From positions 62,001 through 126,000 of the forward strand of contig VLTN01000036.1 of NCBI GenBank assembly GCA_008330645.1: DNA of 64,000 nucleotides, in the 5' to 3' direction. This document shows positions 42,571 to 53,243 of this stretch, in pieces. Within the stretch, counting starts at the first letter, position 1. Each line of letters starts with the position of its first letter. This DNA comes from Cafeteria roenbergensis. Its lineage: Eukaryota; Sar; Bigyra; Bicosoecida; Cafeteriaceae. A program made the position numbers and the translations under genes. The notes under the pieces are model-generated. The model was not told where the DNA came from and ran no database searches. It saw only the letters and a list, made by a program, of their open reading frames with translations.

Positions 42571-44366
42571 TCAGCTCGTTTGCACCACAGCTGCGACGCG
42601 AACCAGGGTTTCAACAAGCTCAAACGCGAACACGATCCCGGCTCTCCGATGTGCGGCCGCGTCCATGGCGGTTGCGGTGCCATGGGGCCCGTGGCTCTGG
42701 CCCCAGCACTCGCACGTGCCAGCGTGCTCGAAGGCACTCATCCTCGCAAGCAGGGCCCCGCCCCCTGAGGAGGGGAGCGCGGGCTGAGTGGCGGAGAGGG
42801 CGCACGCCCCGGCCGCCCGCGCATCCGCGGCTGCACGCGCGTGGGCGGCGGTGGGCTCAACGCCGACGTTGACAGCAGCTTGCGCCGCCAGCAGCTCGGC
42901 CTCGCTCGCCAGCGCCTTGCACAGCAGCGCCGCAAACAGATCCGCCTCGCCGTCTCGCCCCGCGTCGCTCGCCGCAGCTGAGCGCAACTCGAGCGCGCGA
43001 CGGCGCAGCGCAGCAGCCGCCTCTGCCTCCAGCGCGCCCCCGGCTCTGCCCCAGCCCCCGGCCGCGCCTCGACACCGCCCGGCCTCGCCGGCAGAGCCAC
43101 ATTCGTCCGCGGCAGCCGCGAGCACAGCGCTGGACCGACGACACGCCCGCCCGGCAGAAGCCGCAGCCTCTGCCGCGGCCTCTGCCGTCGCGCAGCGCAC
43201 CAGCGCCCAGAGCGGTTTCACGGCCGGACCAGGCGTTGCCGCTCTGGCCGCGTGGGCGCTGGTGCCGGGGCTGGCTCTGTCAGCGCCGGCCGGGTCGTCG
43301 CCGTCGGTTTCGTCTTCGAACAGCAGGATGCCTGCTGACTGGTCGTTGACCCAGCCTTGCTCCTTCCAGTTGTCTGTCATCCACCCCCTGCCCTGCGACG
43401 CGTCGCGCAAGCCTCGAGCGATGGCGTGTCTCTCACTGGCTCTCACAGCGAAGCGGCCGTGTTCGCCGCTGCCGTTGCCCCCGGCAGCGCTGTGGGCAGC
43501 CTTCCCTGCAGAGCCCGGGACGTCGCCTGCAGCGTCGCTCATAGCGTCGCTCGCGGCGTCTCTCGCAGCCTTCCTCGTCACCTCGAGCCGAGAGCTGAAG
43601 CTGCTCGCGTCAGTTGAAGCCGCGGCAACGAGAGACCCCGCGTCGTCCAGAAACCGCCGGGTCGCTCCCCGCGCGCCGGCCCTGGGGGACCCGCGGGTCG
43701 CTCCGCGGGGACCCGACCGGGAGCTGCGATCAGCGGACGTAACGGACACCACGCGCATGCGCAGGCGCCCGCCCATCACCGCAGCATCACGATGGCAGCA
43801 GCCATCGCTGCCAGAGGCGTCGTGCGGGGCGGCGAGCCCCGCAGCAGCCTCTGCCTCGCGCAGAGCCGACCACAGGTCCGGAAACGCCGACCCGCCTCCT
43901 GCGCGCCCGGCAGAGCCACGGGAGGAGCAGGCGCTCTGCCGGGCGGCGATGGCCTCGATCGTCGATCGCTGGGTCACGTGCAGCGTGGCGCAACCCGCGG
44001 CCGCCAGCGCGGCCCGAAGCAGTGCTGGGATGGGGTGTGACGCCACAAGCAGCCTCACGCCGGCGGCCCCGCACCGCTGGGCGAGCGATCGGCACCCAGC
44101 GCTGGAGCGGAGCGACGCGCGGCGATCGGGCTCTGCCCTGCGGATGGCGTCAACTGCTGCGTCAGCTGACGATGACTCGAATGTGACGTGCCTCCCGCCG
44201 ACGCGCTGCGCTGGCGCATTTGAGCGACCCAGGCGTCGCTCAGCGTCGCTCACCGACCAGTCACGGCGCCCATCTCCGCCCCATCGGCGGGATCCGGTGC
44301 GGTCGACGTCCCTCCAACCGCCGCCACGGCCATAGCCTCTGCCACCGCTGTCGTCATCGTCGTGGT

Positions 44367-44398
<32 letters not shown>

Positions 44399-45981
44399 TT
44401 GGCTGTTGAAGCCAGCCAGCCTCCCGCTGCGGTTTCAGCTGCCTCTGACGACCTTGCGAGCGCGACACCGCTCACTGGACCGTCGACGACCAACACTCTG
44501 CCCGTGACCACAACCCCCCTGGCACGCGTGAGTCCGCCATCGCCGTCAAGACGAGGCCATGCCTGCCGCATCAGCGTCCCGTCAACCCCACTCCACTTGC
44601 CAATGGATACGACAGGGCCCCTGTGGACCATCACCGCCGGCGGCCCAACTGCCGTCACGATGCACACCCGCTCTGCAACCGCGGCTGCCAGTCTCATCAC
44701 CGCGGCCTCGCTGTCAGGTCCGCACCAAATCACCGCCTCCTCCATGGCTGCGCGCAGCAGCTCTGCCGAAAGAACAGCGGAAGGATCCTGCAGAGCCTCC
44801 ACAGGAAGGAGCTCCGCCCCACGGTGGATCCTTCTGGGGACGCTTTTCACTGCGCCTCCAAGTGCGGCAGGAGCAGCTCTGCCGGAAGAAGGACCACCAT
44901 CTGTGAAGGCGCACGGGCGCTCGAAGCCGCAGCGCCCGCTGCGGTGGCAGAGCCGGCAGGCGATGGAGGAGGCCACCTGGCCTGCTCGTCGGGCTGCGGT
45001 TTCGCGGGAGCCTGCTGCAGCAGTGGCGCCGAGAGCCGCTGCCACAGCGTCGCGAACGTCGCCGCAGCCTGGCTCTGCCCAACGGTGGTGCGCAGCCACC
45101 CATGCGTCCTTGGCCTCAGCCAGAGCAGCAGCAATGGCGGATCGGCCCCTGGCTGCAGACCCAATCCAGAACCCTGCCTTCCACGGCAGAGCTGCCGCCA
45201 GGCCAGCAGCACCGCTGGCGGGCGGCAGAGCCGAGCTGCGTTCCGCCCTGGGCAGAGCCCCTGATGCGAGCGCCAGCTGGAGGGCCCGGCAGAGCCCCCC
45301 CGCCAGCGACAGCGCCCAGGTGGCCCCGCTCTGGCCTGTCGGCAGGGCGGCGGCGGAAGTGAGATCCGCAACGTCGGCCCACTCGCCGTCGCTCGCAGCC
45401 ACATCGCGAGGGCAAGCCATGGTCATGCCGCCCACAGCAGCAGCTGTGGTGGCTGTGGTGGCGGCGGTGGCTGTGGCGGCGGCGGGGCTGGTGGCGCCGG
45501 CGGTAGAGGCAGCGCCGGCGCCAGCCGAGGATGCGGCGGCGGTGGCGCCAACTGGCGACGGCGCCGGCGCGGCGTCAGCCCGCGGCTGGGGCGGGGAAAC
45601 CGTGTGGCCTGTCGACGGCTCGCTTGTCGACGACCACGGGCGGCGTGCCCAGCCGTCGTCTGGGGAGTAGGCGTCGGCGGCGGCCGCAACGATGCCGCCG
45701 ATGGCGGTGCCGGCACCGCGCCACTGCACGGCATCCGCTGCTGACGCGACGAGGATGGGCTCTGACTGGACCGCCGATCCAATGCTGCCGCTGGGACCGG
45801 GGTTCGCGGTCGGCGGGTGCACGACCACGAACCGGGGGCGCGGTCCGAGGAAGCCCCGGGCGGCGTCCAGGGCGGCCGCGGCTTGGCCTAGCGCGGCATG
45901 GGTCGCGGCTGCGCGGGGAAGTTGAGCAACCCTCGCTGCTGGACGGTGGTGTTGAGCCTGCGGGCTGCGGCTCGGACGCAT
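42571..45981 (-). CDS. Chaperonin-like protein, BBS12-like
   Basis: Divergent group-II chaperonin relative, most like BBS12 (with BBS6/BBS10), which helps assemble the BBSome at cilia. The 1136-residue frame has an early GPRPRFVVVHPP and SEPILVASAADAVQW segment like the BBS12 N-terminus. It continues with TWALSLAGGLCRALQLALASG (equatorial helix) and, in the middle, GVVVTGRVLVVDGPVSGVAL. VRLLVASHPIPALLRAALAAAG then matches the apical-domain strand that in CCT reads as a lone-subunit switch, with ATLHVTQRSTIEAIAA after it. The C-terminal equatorial part includes RAAGACAL and FELVETLVRVAAVV, near the CCT ending. ATP-binding GDGTT is not recognisable, as in BBS12. Long Asp, Ala and Ser inserts expand it, including an Asp run at about 44355-44400. 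Nine GGCTCTGCC-type motifs lie inside. Homology is by pattern only and needs a profile test. Confidence 0.55.
44355..44400 (-). repeat. GTC/GAC trinucleotide repeat coding for poly-Asp
   Basis: A run of gtc/gtcgtc triplets on the plus strand encodes a DDDDDDDGDDDHDDDDS-type stretch in the BBS12-like protein. In-frame trinucleotide repeat. A second Asp/Asn-rich block with the same repeat type lies in the PHD protein near 49636-49690. Confidence 0.85.
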
Positions 45982-46256
45982 TGCCGGGCCATGCAGCTGC
46001 AGCGGCGGCCCGGGAAATGCGGCCTCTGCGCGCGCCGGGGCGCGGGGCTGGCTGGCAGAGGGGAGCAGAGGCGCGCCTGGCCGGTACGCGTGCAGCGCGG
46101 GGGCTTCCCCGGGAGCGTGCGCGCTGGCATCGCAGCGCGGGCTGTCGCGCCGGCGCGCGTGGTCCGACTCGATGGCTTGCGGCTCTGCACGGGCGAGCTC
46201 CGCTGACTTTTCCGTCCGAAGCCTCGGCGCACCTCACTGCAGCTTCACGCGCCGCC

Positions 46257-48077
46257 ATGGCCGACGCAGCCCCCGCCATCTCTGTGGAGCAGCGCACCCG
46301 CGTGCTCGCCTCGCTCGAGCTGCTCCAGAAGGAGCATGACCGCATCATCAACGAGATGCTCGTGGCTCGTCGCCAAATCTCGAAGCGCGCTCGCGAGCTC
46401 GTGCAGCCGCTCATCGAGGCCCGCCGCGCCATCATCGCCGGCGAGGCGTCTCCCGCGGAGACCGACGCGGCTGCCGCGTCTACCAAGACCGCCACCCTCG
46501 CCGGCTTCACGATCGACAAGGCCGAGGCCAAGCCCGAGGAGGAGGCCGAGGCCGCCGAGGAGCCCGAGGCCGCCGCCGCCGCCGCTGGCGCCGAGGACTC
46601 CGTGAAGGTGCCCTTCTCGGAGTTCTGGATGACCGTGCTGATGCAGCACCCCATGTGGGAGGACATGATCGAGGAGGTTGACGAGGAGGCCCTCAAGCAC
46701 CTCACCGACATCAGCGTCGCCATGCACGAGGACTGGTGCGGCTACCGCATGACCTGGACCTTCAGCGAGAACCCCTTCTTCTCCAACAAGGCGCTCACCA
46801 AGGACATCTACGTGAGAGCGGGCCGCATTGGCGTGGCCAAACCGAGCCCCGCGACCCGCAAAACCTGCAGCGCAACTGCAACTCGCGACTAGCCTGTAGT
46901 TGGGGGAGGCGTATTTGTCTGCCACGCCCCGCCCGCGACCGCTTCTTGACGTGGCCCTCGCGCGCTGCTTCTCCTGCACTCCACGCCGCCTCTCCCACCC
47001 CATCCCGCTCCACTCTGTGCCCCTTCCTGGTCGCCGTGGTCGCCCGCGTCGCAGTTCACCGGCGAGGTCGACAACAGCAGCGACATTGGTATCAAGCTTG
47101 TCAAGGGCTGCAAGATCAACTGGCGCGCCGGCAAGCAGATCACCGTCAGCAAGCCGGTCAAGGCGCCCAAGGGCAAGGGCAAGGGTAAGGGCAGGGGCAA
47201 GGCCAAGGCCCCCAAGCCCGAGCCCGTCGAGTCCATCTTCCGCTTCTTCGAGCGCACCGTGGACCCCTCCAAGATCGGCGAAATGGACCTCGACGAGGTG
47301 AGCCCGCTCGCCGCACGTGTGCCTCTGGGCCGCGTTGCTCCGCCGCGCGCGGCGCTGCCATCGGCTGCCCCGCCCCGCCGACTATGCGTCGCCCTGCCCC
47401 GCCGACTATGCGTCGCCCTGCCCCGCCGACTATGCGTCGCCCACCCCGCCGACTATGCGTCGCCCGCCCCGCCGTGCCGCCGTTCCCCCGTGCCGCTGCA
47501 GGAGGAGCTCGAGGAGCTGCAGGAGCTTGCCTCCATGGATGTGCACGCCACTGACGTCATCCGCGAGGCCATCGCCCCCCGCGCCATCAAGTGGTTCCTC
47601 GGCGAGGAGACGGCCGACGACGATGACGACGAGGCCTTCATGGGTGAGTACACGCCCCCGGGCACCCACGCCCCCGTCGCAGACCGCCCGTTCCTGTGCA
47701 ACACCAACCCCCCGCACCGCACACCGCGCCCGCAACGAGAATGAGCGCCCGCCGCTGTCGACTCGCACGCTGCACCCCTTCCTGCACCCCCTCCCGCCCC
47801 GCCCGCAGCCGAGGACTCCGACGAGGAGGGCGAGGAGGACGAGGAGGAGGGCGACGACACGGAGGAGGACAAGGCCGCCCTCCGCGACGCGCTCAGCAAC
47901 GCGTTCAAGTCAGCCGACGGGGCCGGCGCCGACGGCGCGTCCAACCCCTTCGCGGGAGGCAACCCCTTCGCCGCCAGCGGCGAGGGCGCCGGGGCCGGCG
48001 CCAACCCCTTCGCTGCCGGCGGCGAGGGCGGCGCGGCCGCCGAGGGCGGCGAGAAGGCGGAGTGCAAGCAGCAGTGA
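46257..48077 (+). CDS. Nucleosome assembly protein (NAP/SET family)
   Basis: Histone chaperone of the NAP1/SET family. Four exons: 46257-46811, 47055-47297, 47502-47643 and 47809-48077, giving 402 residues. Introns of 243, 204 and 165 nt are GTGAG/CAG. The N-terminal helix (RTRVLASLELLQKEHDRIIN, then EMLVARRQISKRARELVQPL) is the long dimerisation helix. The earmuff domain follows: VPFSEFWMTVLMQHPMWEDM, LKHLTDISVAMHEDWCGYRM, FSENPFFSNKALTKDIY joined to FTGEVDNSSDIGIKLVKGCK, then SIFRFFERTVDPSKIGEMDLDE and HATDVIREAIAPRAIKWFLGEE. The tail is acidic and then carries three NPF repeats, which is unusual for NAP proteins. The second intron is a multiple of three with no stop, so its retention would keep frame. 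Confidence 0.9.
47373..47475 (+). repeat. 24-bp tandem repeat in NAP intron 2
   Basis: Four copies of a unit built around gactatgcgtcgccc begin at 47380, 47404, 47428 and 47451, spaced 24, 24 and 23 bases. It lies inside the second intron of the NAP gene. The spacing preserves an open frame through most of the intron. Confidence 0.9.
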
Positions 48078-48662
48078 GGCTGATGCGCACAAGACCCGCC
48101 CATGATGGGGGCGGGACGGAACGGTTGCCCAAAGTCCGATGGGGGAGCGGGGGAAGGGGCAACCCGCCAACCAGTCAGAGCGCGGTCGCATTTGGGCGAC
48201 AGGTGTTTGGCGGGGTGCGTGGCGGACCGGTGATGGTGCGTGTGGGCATTAGACCTTCCAGACTTCTTTCGTCAGCAGCAATCGCAATTGCAATTGCAAT
48301 TGCAATTGCAACCACACTCGCACTCGCAATCACAAGGGCCAACACTCTCGGTGGCACAGCGGCATTGCGGATCGGCCGAGCGCACTCCCGGCCGTCGCGA
48401 CGCCAACTCGAACACGCACGCGCCCGACGCAGAGCACTGTTGCACCGGCGCCTGCCGAGGGGGGCGGCCGGAGGAAGCTGGTTGGTGGCGCCGGTGGTGA
48501 GCCACAGGGCTGTCCCGGCCGCCAGAGCTGCCCGGGCTGGCCTGTCGCGTCCGCCCGCAACTCGTCGAGGCGCCGGCCTGGCGACGGCTCCATGCACGGC
48601 ACAGACGCTTCTCTCGGGATTAAGGGCAGTCGCCCGCGGCAGGCTGCGCCGCAAGCAGCCGA
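48078..48662. other. Convergent intergenic region
   Basis: Between the 3' ends of the NAP (plus) and PHD (minus) genes. Contains the TTGCAA tandem repeat. No gene recognised. Confidence 0.5.
48284..48311 (+). repeat. TTGCAA hexanucleotide repeat
   Basis: Roughly four to five tandem copies of a hexamer read as gcaatt/ttgcaa in an otherwise GC-rich spacer, followed by cactcg units. The unit is itself palindromic. A simple repeat between two convergent genes. Confidence 0.85.
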
Positions 48663-51600
48663 TCACTTGCGGGCCCGGGCCGCGCCCTCGTCGCGCACCC
48701 GCCGCACGCGCTCCAGCGCCCGCTTCACCTCCGCCTGCGCAGGGGGGCCGGCGAAGTCCATCACCACGTACTGCCCCAGCACGGCTCCCCCGCGAAACCG
48801 CCCGTCAGTTGCGGCCTGCTGTCCGTCGCCCTCGTCGACGTCCTCGTCGCCCCCGTCGCGGTCGGTGCGAGTGCGGTCGCCGCCGCGAGCGCGGAGGTGG
48901 TCTTGACTACGGACGTCGACATCGTCGTCGTGGCTGAAGTGGGAGACGCGCTGCCGGGTCGCGGCGGGCGCGCGGACATCCACTTCGTCGTCGGACGACA
49001 CGGTGCCGTCACCGTGCCCGCTGGCCTGGCGCCGTGTTTCGGCGCGGCTGCCGCTGCCGCCGGGCGCCTTGATCCCGTGCCTGGCAGAGCCAGGCGCGCC
49101 ACCCCGACCAGGTGCAGCTTCAGATGCAGCAGTGTTGGCCACGCTGTCGCCTGAGTCGCTCTGCGTGCGAGGCCGCTTCCGCTGGCGGACGGCCGCGGCC
49201 GTTGCTTGCCGCTCGGCGCCCCGATCGGACGCTGCCGCCTGCTCAGGGTCGTCCTGGTCCGGTGCAGAGCCCGCGGTGGACGCGGTGGCCCTGAGCGACT
49301 GCATGGCCTGCACTGCCGACCGGCGGGGGGCACGACGTCGCCCTGCACCCCCCCCGTCGGCGCCCGGACCTGCGCCGGCGCTCTGTCCCGCGGATGAAGC
49401 CATCGCAGCTGCTGACTGGGCGCGGGATCCACGTCCGCCACTGCGCCTGGCGTGGGTGCCTGGCTGGCTGCCGTCGCCTCTTGCGAGTGCCCCGGCCCCG
49501 GGCCCTGCTCCTGCGCGCGGACCCCTGCCCGGGGAGGCGGCCGCCTTGGCCGCCTGCGCCTGCTGCAGCATGCTGGCTGGGATCTCCCCAGCCTCCAGAC
49601 CGTCCTCCTCGGCCGCGGCGTCACCGGCCTCGTCATCGTCGTCGTTGTCGTCGTCGTTGTCGTCGTTGTCGTCATCGCTGTCGTCGCCGGCGTCGCCGTC
49701 GCCGTCTGCACGTGCGTGGTGATCGCGTCGACCGCCTCCCGCCGCACGGTCGCTGGGCCTGCGGCTCTGCCGGTGTGCTTGCAGTTCCTCCACCACACCT
49801 GCCAGACCGCCAGCCCCAGCCCCGGCGCCGGCGCGGCCAGCTGCAGCGGCAACTGCGCCTTCCGCGGCCCCAAACTTGTCGCGAAGCGTGCGTGCCACCC
49901 ACTGCTGCTCCTCCTCGCTGAGGCCAGCCCACGCCCCTGCCAGCCACGCGCCAGACCCCTCCCTGTCCCCGTTGCGGCCGGCGCTGCGGCTGCCGCGGCC
50001 GTGCGTGGCGCCGTGAAACCTCGACCGCACGGCCGTCTGGCCGCCCCTGCGCCGCCCTGCATCGGTGTGGGCGTCGTCATCGCGGTCGCCGCCGTCGTCG
50101 TCCTCCTCCTCCTCGTCCTCTTCCTCCACCACGCCGCTGCGCCCGGCACTTCGTCCGTTGCCATCGCCGTCGTCGTCCTCCTCCTCCTCCTCCTCCACGT
50201 CCTCGTCCTCCTCGTCGCCGTCGGCCGATCGGCTGTTCCCTCCGTCACGACCGTAGGAGCCTTGCGAGCTCCGAGTCCAGTGGCCCTGCGACCCACCGCC
50301 GCCGCCGCCGCCGCCGCCAGCACCGCCCCTGCGAAGCCCTCCGCGCCCAGATCGCACTGCTGCAGCCGCCGCAGCTGCGACTGCCGCAGCTGCGGAGGAG
50401 GATGACGGCGAAGAGAGCGGGGCCCCTCCGTCGACCCCGCGGCCCCGTTGACCGGCCCTGCCTGGCACCGGGTCGTCGCCTCGGCCGGGAGCCACGGCAG
50501 CGTTGGCCTGGTCCTCGAGTTGCTCGACGAGCGACACCCCGTCGATATCGACCGTGTCGCTCAGCAGAGCCTCCCCCACCCGCGCAAGCTCCCGGCCGCC
50601 TTGGCCGTCAGCGAAGGCCGCCCTGGCTGCGTCGAGCAGCGGGTTGGTCTCGCGCACGTTCTGCCACAGGTGGGCAAGGAGGGAGCCGTTGCCGGTTTCG
50701 CCCCAGCAGCCGAGGAGCGACGCTGGCTGGCCAGACGACTGCCCTGCCGGGCAGCGAACGAGGAGGCGGCCCGCTGAGCGGGGAAGCAGCGCCCCTGCCG
50801 GGCGCTGGCCGGGCACTGTGGCGAGGCCGCCGTTGAGTCCTGCTCGGGTGAGAACGGGCGAGGACCGCAGAATGAGCCGAAACAGCGGCGAAACAAACGA
50901 CCGCCACCCCCCGCACGGCGCGAAGAGCCGGTCAAAGGGGAAGATGAGTCGGCGGTAGATTGCCAGCATGCGGAAGAACACAGCATCCTCGACCCACGGC
51001 ACGGGGGGACCTGCGGCCGGGGCAGGGCTGGGAGCAATGGCGGCGCTCGCACCAGGCCGGTGGGTCGGGACAGCTGCTGCCGAGGAGGAGGACGAGGAGG
51101 AGGAAGAGGCGGACGACGACGAAGAAGCCGAAGACGAAGACGAAGTCGACGTCGCGGCAACGTGCCCTGAGGGAGCGAACCCCGGTGCCGAGTCCGCGTC
51201 ACGTGTAGCAGGGGTGGCTGCCCTGGATACGGCCGCGGTTGCTGTCGTCGCAAGGTCGGCAGCGGTCGAGCCGTCCGGGCGAGACGCAGCTTGCGACGAG
51301 GCGGATTCAGAGGCCGTGCCTGCATCCGCAACGTGCTCGCGTGACGCCGCCGCTGCCGCCGCTGCCGCTTGAGGAGGTGGTGGCGGCGGCGACGGTCGTG
51401 GCTGCGACGAAGAGTCCGAATCGCTTGCAGCGCTCACGCGGGCCTGCTGGTCGGCAGCTTGGCGGCCGCTGGCTGCGGCTTCGCGAGCGACCGCGGGCTG
51501 CACCGTCCCCGGTGGATGGTGCTGGTGCGGGTGCTGGTGTGTCGCGTGCTGGTGGAGCGGCTGAGTCGGCCGCATCGTGGCAGCATCGCTGCATGCAGCC

Positions 51601-53243
51601 GCCACTTGCGCCCACAGCGGTCGGTGGAACTCCTCCAAAAGGGATGCGTACGACGCCCCTGGGGGGGCATGGTTGCGGAGGACGGTGTGCACGGCCCGGT
51701 ACAGGCGGTAGAGGTTGACAGGCGCGCCGCCCGGGCGGAGGGCAGTGCCTCCGAGCTCGTTCACCAGCGCATCGAGGGGCGCGCTGGAGAAGGCGGTGTG
51801 AAAGGCGCGGAGGTCGTTCAGGAAGCGGCGCGCCCTGTACGAGGCCGAGATGTCGCTTCGGCGGAGGAAGAGGGCCTCCGAGGCCACGACTGCGCTCTCT
51901 GCCAGCCGCGCGTCCCACGCGGCGGGGAGGGGCCGCGCCACGTGCTGGCAGCGGATATCCCAGTCTGCGTCCTCAGCGTCGAGCCGCACCGCCCTGCTGA
52001 TGCGCACACGCTCCATGCGCACGGTGTCGGCGTCCGGGGGGAAGAGGCCGTCGGGGCCGGGCCCGCGACGCCGCGGAATGGCGGAGCCCACCTCCGCGTT
52101 GGGCACGAACGGCCGCCGGTCCCAAGGGTGGGCCTCCTCGCAGAAGATCTCAAAGGTCAGAGGGCGGTCTCCGGGCGGGCTCGAGCCCGTCGACTGGGGC
52201 GACGCGGCGGCTTCATGACCGGAGGAGGAGCCCGCCCCGTCTGGGGCAGCGTCTGTCATCGTGCGGGCGGCGCGGGCGGCGCGGCCCTTGCGGCCAGCGT
52301 CTGCAGCGGAAGAAGACGAGGAGGACGAGGAGGAGGAGGTGTCGTACACTGCTGACGCGGTGGCGGGCTTCCTGCTCGAGGGCCCGTGCTGCTGCACCGG
52401 ATCGGGCTCGTCGCCCAGGCGGAAGTGGAAGTCGCTGCGCTGAGCGCATGTGACGTGGAAATGAGTGGGGCAGTGCGCGGCAGCGCATGTGGCCAGGATG
52501 CCGCCACTGCCCCCGCAGACGACGCATCGCTCCACGCCATTGGGGTCGTCGTTCTGCGCGGCCTCTGCTTCCGCGAGGGCGTACTCGGCAGGCACGTCGC
52601 GGTCTTCGTTGCCAGGAATGGCGGACCGACCCCGGATGTCCTCCCAGTAGAGGGGATCACCGATAACGATGCTAGGGAGCCACAGCGAGCACGAGAGGTG
52701 CACCCAGCGGTCTGGGGCGCCCGGGCCAGACGAAGCTGCGCGCTTCATCGCGCCGCCCTTGTTGGGGCAAAACAGGCACGGGGGCGGGGCGGCGGAGAGC
52801 CCACCGGCGCACAGCTGGCAGTGGAAGTCGCCCTTGGGCACCTCCAGCACGCCATAGCACAGCTGGTGAACGCAGGTGAAGCAGCCCTCGCAGATCATGA
52901 TCAGGTTGCCAGCCTCCGAGTCATCCCGCGTGCAGACCTCGCACCGCCAGCGCGTGTCATCGTCCGCACGCTCCTTCAGCTCGGCGCGATGGCGCTCCCA
53001 CGTGACGGATGCTGGCAGCGCGGGCGGCACCACTGGGAGCCTGGGGAGCGGGGGCAGCAGCGTGCCGTGCGCGTCGCGGCGCAGAGCCGTGGAGCGCAAC
53101 ACGGCCGGAACGTGCCCAGCGCCCAGCCCCGCCATGGGCCGCCCCATGCTGGCGGTATTCTTCACCGGCGCTGAGGCAGGCCGATCTCCTTGCCCCACGA
53201 CGGGGTCCGATAGCACGGGGCGCACTGAGGCCGTCTCTGCCAT
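48663..53243 (-). CDS. PHD and extended-PHD chromatin protein
   Basis: Large nuclear protein with a histone-reading module. The 1526-residue frame from the Met at 53243 has a first PHD finger near residues 98-146 (WRCEVCTRDDSEAGNLIMIC then GCFTCVHQLCYG, DFHCQLC). An extended PHD (zinc knuckle plus C5HC2H finger) follows at about 155-290, with PCLFCPNKGGAMKRA, WVHLSCSLWLP, RCVVCGGSGGILATC and HCPTHFHVTCAQRSDFHFR. This order resembles JADE, BRPF and AF10 proteins. A segment near 470-560 (FLNDLRAFHTAFSSAPLDAL then GAPVNLYRLYRAVHTV) is weakly ARID-like. The rest is disordered, with acidic, Ser and His-Gln runs, ending in a short charged helix. Upstream sequence to 53426 is open but compositionally untypical, so the Met at 53243 is preferred. 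No catalytic domain was seen; a reader role in an acetyltransferase-type complex is inference. Confidence 0.82.
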   Translation of the reverse strand: MAETASVRPVLSDPVVGQGDRPASAPVKNTASMGRPMAGLGAGHVPAVLRSTALRRDAHGTLLPPLPRLPVVPPALPASVTWERHRAELKERADDDTRWRCEVCTRDDSEAGNLIMICEGCFTCVHQLCYGVLEVPKGDFHCQLCAGGLSAAPPPCLFCPNKGGAMKRAASSGPGAPDRWVHLSCSLWLPSIVIGDPLYWEDIRGRSAIPGNEDRDVPAEYALAEAEAAQNDDPNGVERCVVCGGSGGILATCAAAHCPTHFHVTCAQRSDFHFRLGDEPDPVQQHGPSSRKPATASAVYDTSSSSSSSSSSAADAGRKGRAARAARTMTDAAPDGAGSSSGHEAAASPQSTGSSPPGDRPLTFEIFCEEAHPWDRRPFVPNAEVGSAIPRRRGPGPDGLFPPDADTVRMERVRISRAVRLDAEDADWDIRCQHVARPLPAAWDARLAESAVVASEALFLRRSDISASYRARRFLNDLRAFHTAFSSAPLDALVNELGGTALRPGGAPVNLYRLYRAVHTVLRNHAPPGASYASLLEEFHRPLWAQVAAACSDAATMRPTQPLHQHATHQHPHQHHPPGTVQPAVAREAAASGRQAADQQARVSAASDSDSSSQPRPSPPPPPPQAAAAAAAASREHVADAGTASESASSQAASRPDGSTAADLATTATAAVSRAATPATRDADSAPGFAPSGHVAATSTSSSSSASSSSSASSSSSSSSSAAAVPTHRPGASAAIAPSPAPAAGPPVPWVEDAVFFRMLAIYRRLIFPFDRLFAPCGGWRSFVSPLFRLILRSSPVLTRAGLNGGLATVPGQRPAGALLPRSAGRLLVRCPAGQSSGQPASLLGCWGETGNGSLLAHLWQNVRETNPLLDAARAAFADGQGGRELARVGEALLSDTVDIDGVSLVEQLEDQANAAVAPGRGDDPVPGRAGQRGRGVDGGAPLSSPSSSSAAAAVAAAAAAAVRSGRGGLRRGGAGGGGGGGGGSQGHWTRSSQGSYGRDGGNSRSADGDEEDEDVEEEEEEDDDGDGNGRSAGRSGVVEEEDEEEEDDDGGDRDDDAHTDAGRRRGGQTAVRSRFHGATHGRGSRSAGRNGDREGSGAWLAGAWAGLSEEEQQWVARTLRDKFGAAEGAVAAAAGRAGAGAGAGGLAGVVEELQAHRQSRRPSDRAAGGGRRDHHARADGDGDAGDDSDDDNDDNDDDNDDDDEAGDAAAEEDGLEAGEIPASMLQQAQAAKAAASPGRGPRAGAGPGAGALARGDGSQPGTHARRSGGRGSRAQSAAAMASSAGQSAGAGPGADGGGAGRRRAPRRSAVQAMQSLRATASTAGSAPDQDDPEQAAASDRGAERQATAAAVRQRKRPRTQSDSGDSVANTAASEAAPGRGGAPGSARHGIKAPGGSGSRAETRRQASGHGDGTVSSDDEVDVRAPAATRQRVSHFSHDDDVDVRSQDHLRARGGDRTRTDRDGGDEDVDEGDGQQAATDGRFRGGAVLGQYVVMDFAGPPAQAEVKRALERVRRVRDEGAARARK

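Noticed and set aside
43787-44095. Apparent small basic protein on the minus strand inside the BBS12-like region
   Set aside because: Alternative frame of the same coding region with Arg/Pro composition.
44399-45670. 423-residue plus-strand frame opposite the BBS12-like gene
   Set aside because: Ala/Ser/Pro-rich, no motif, and antisense to the better-supported minus-strand frame.
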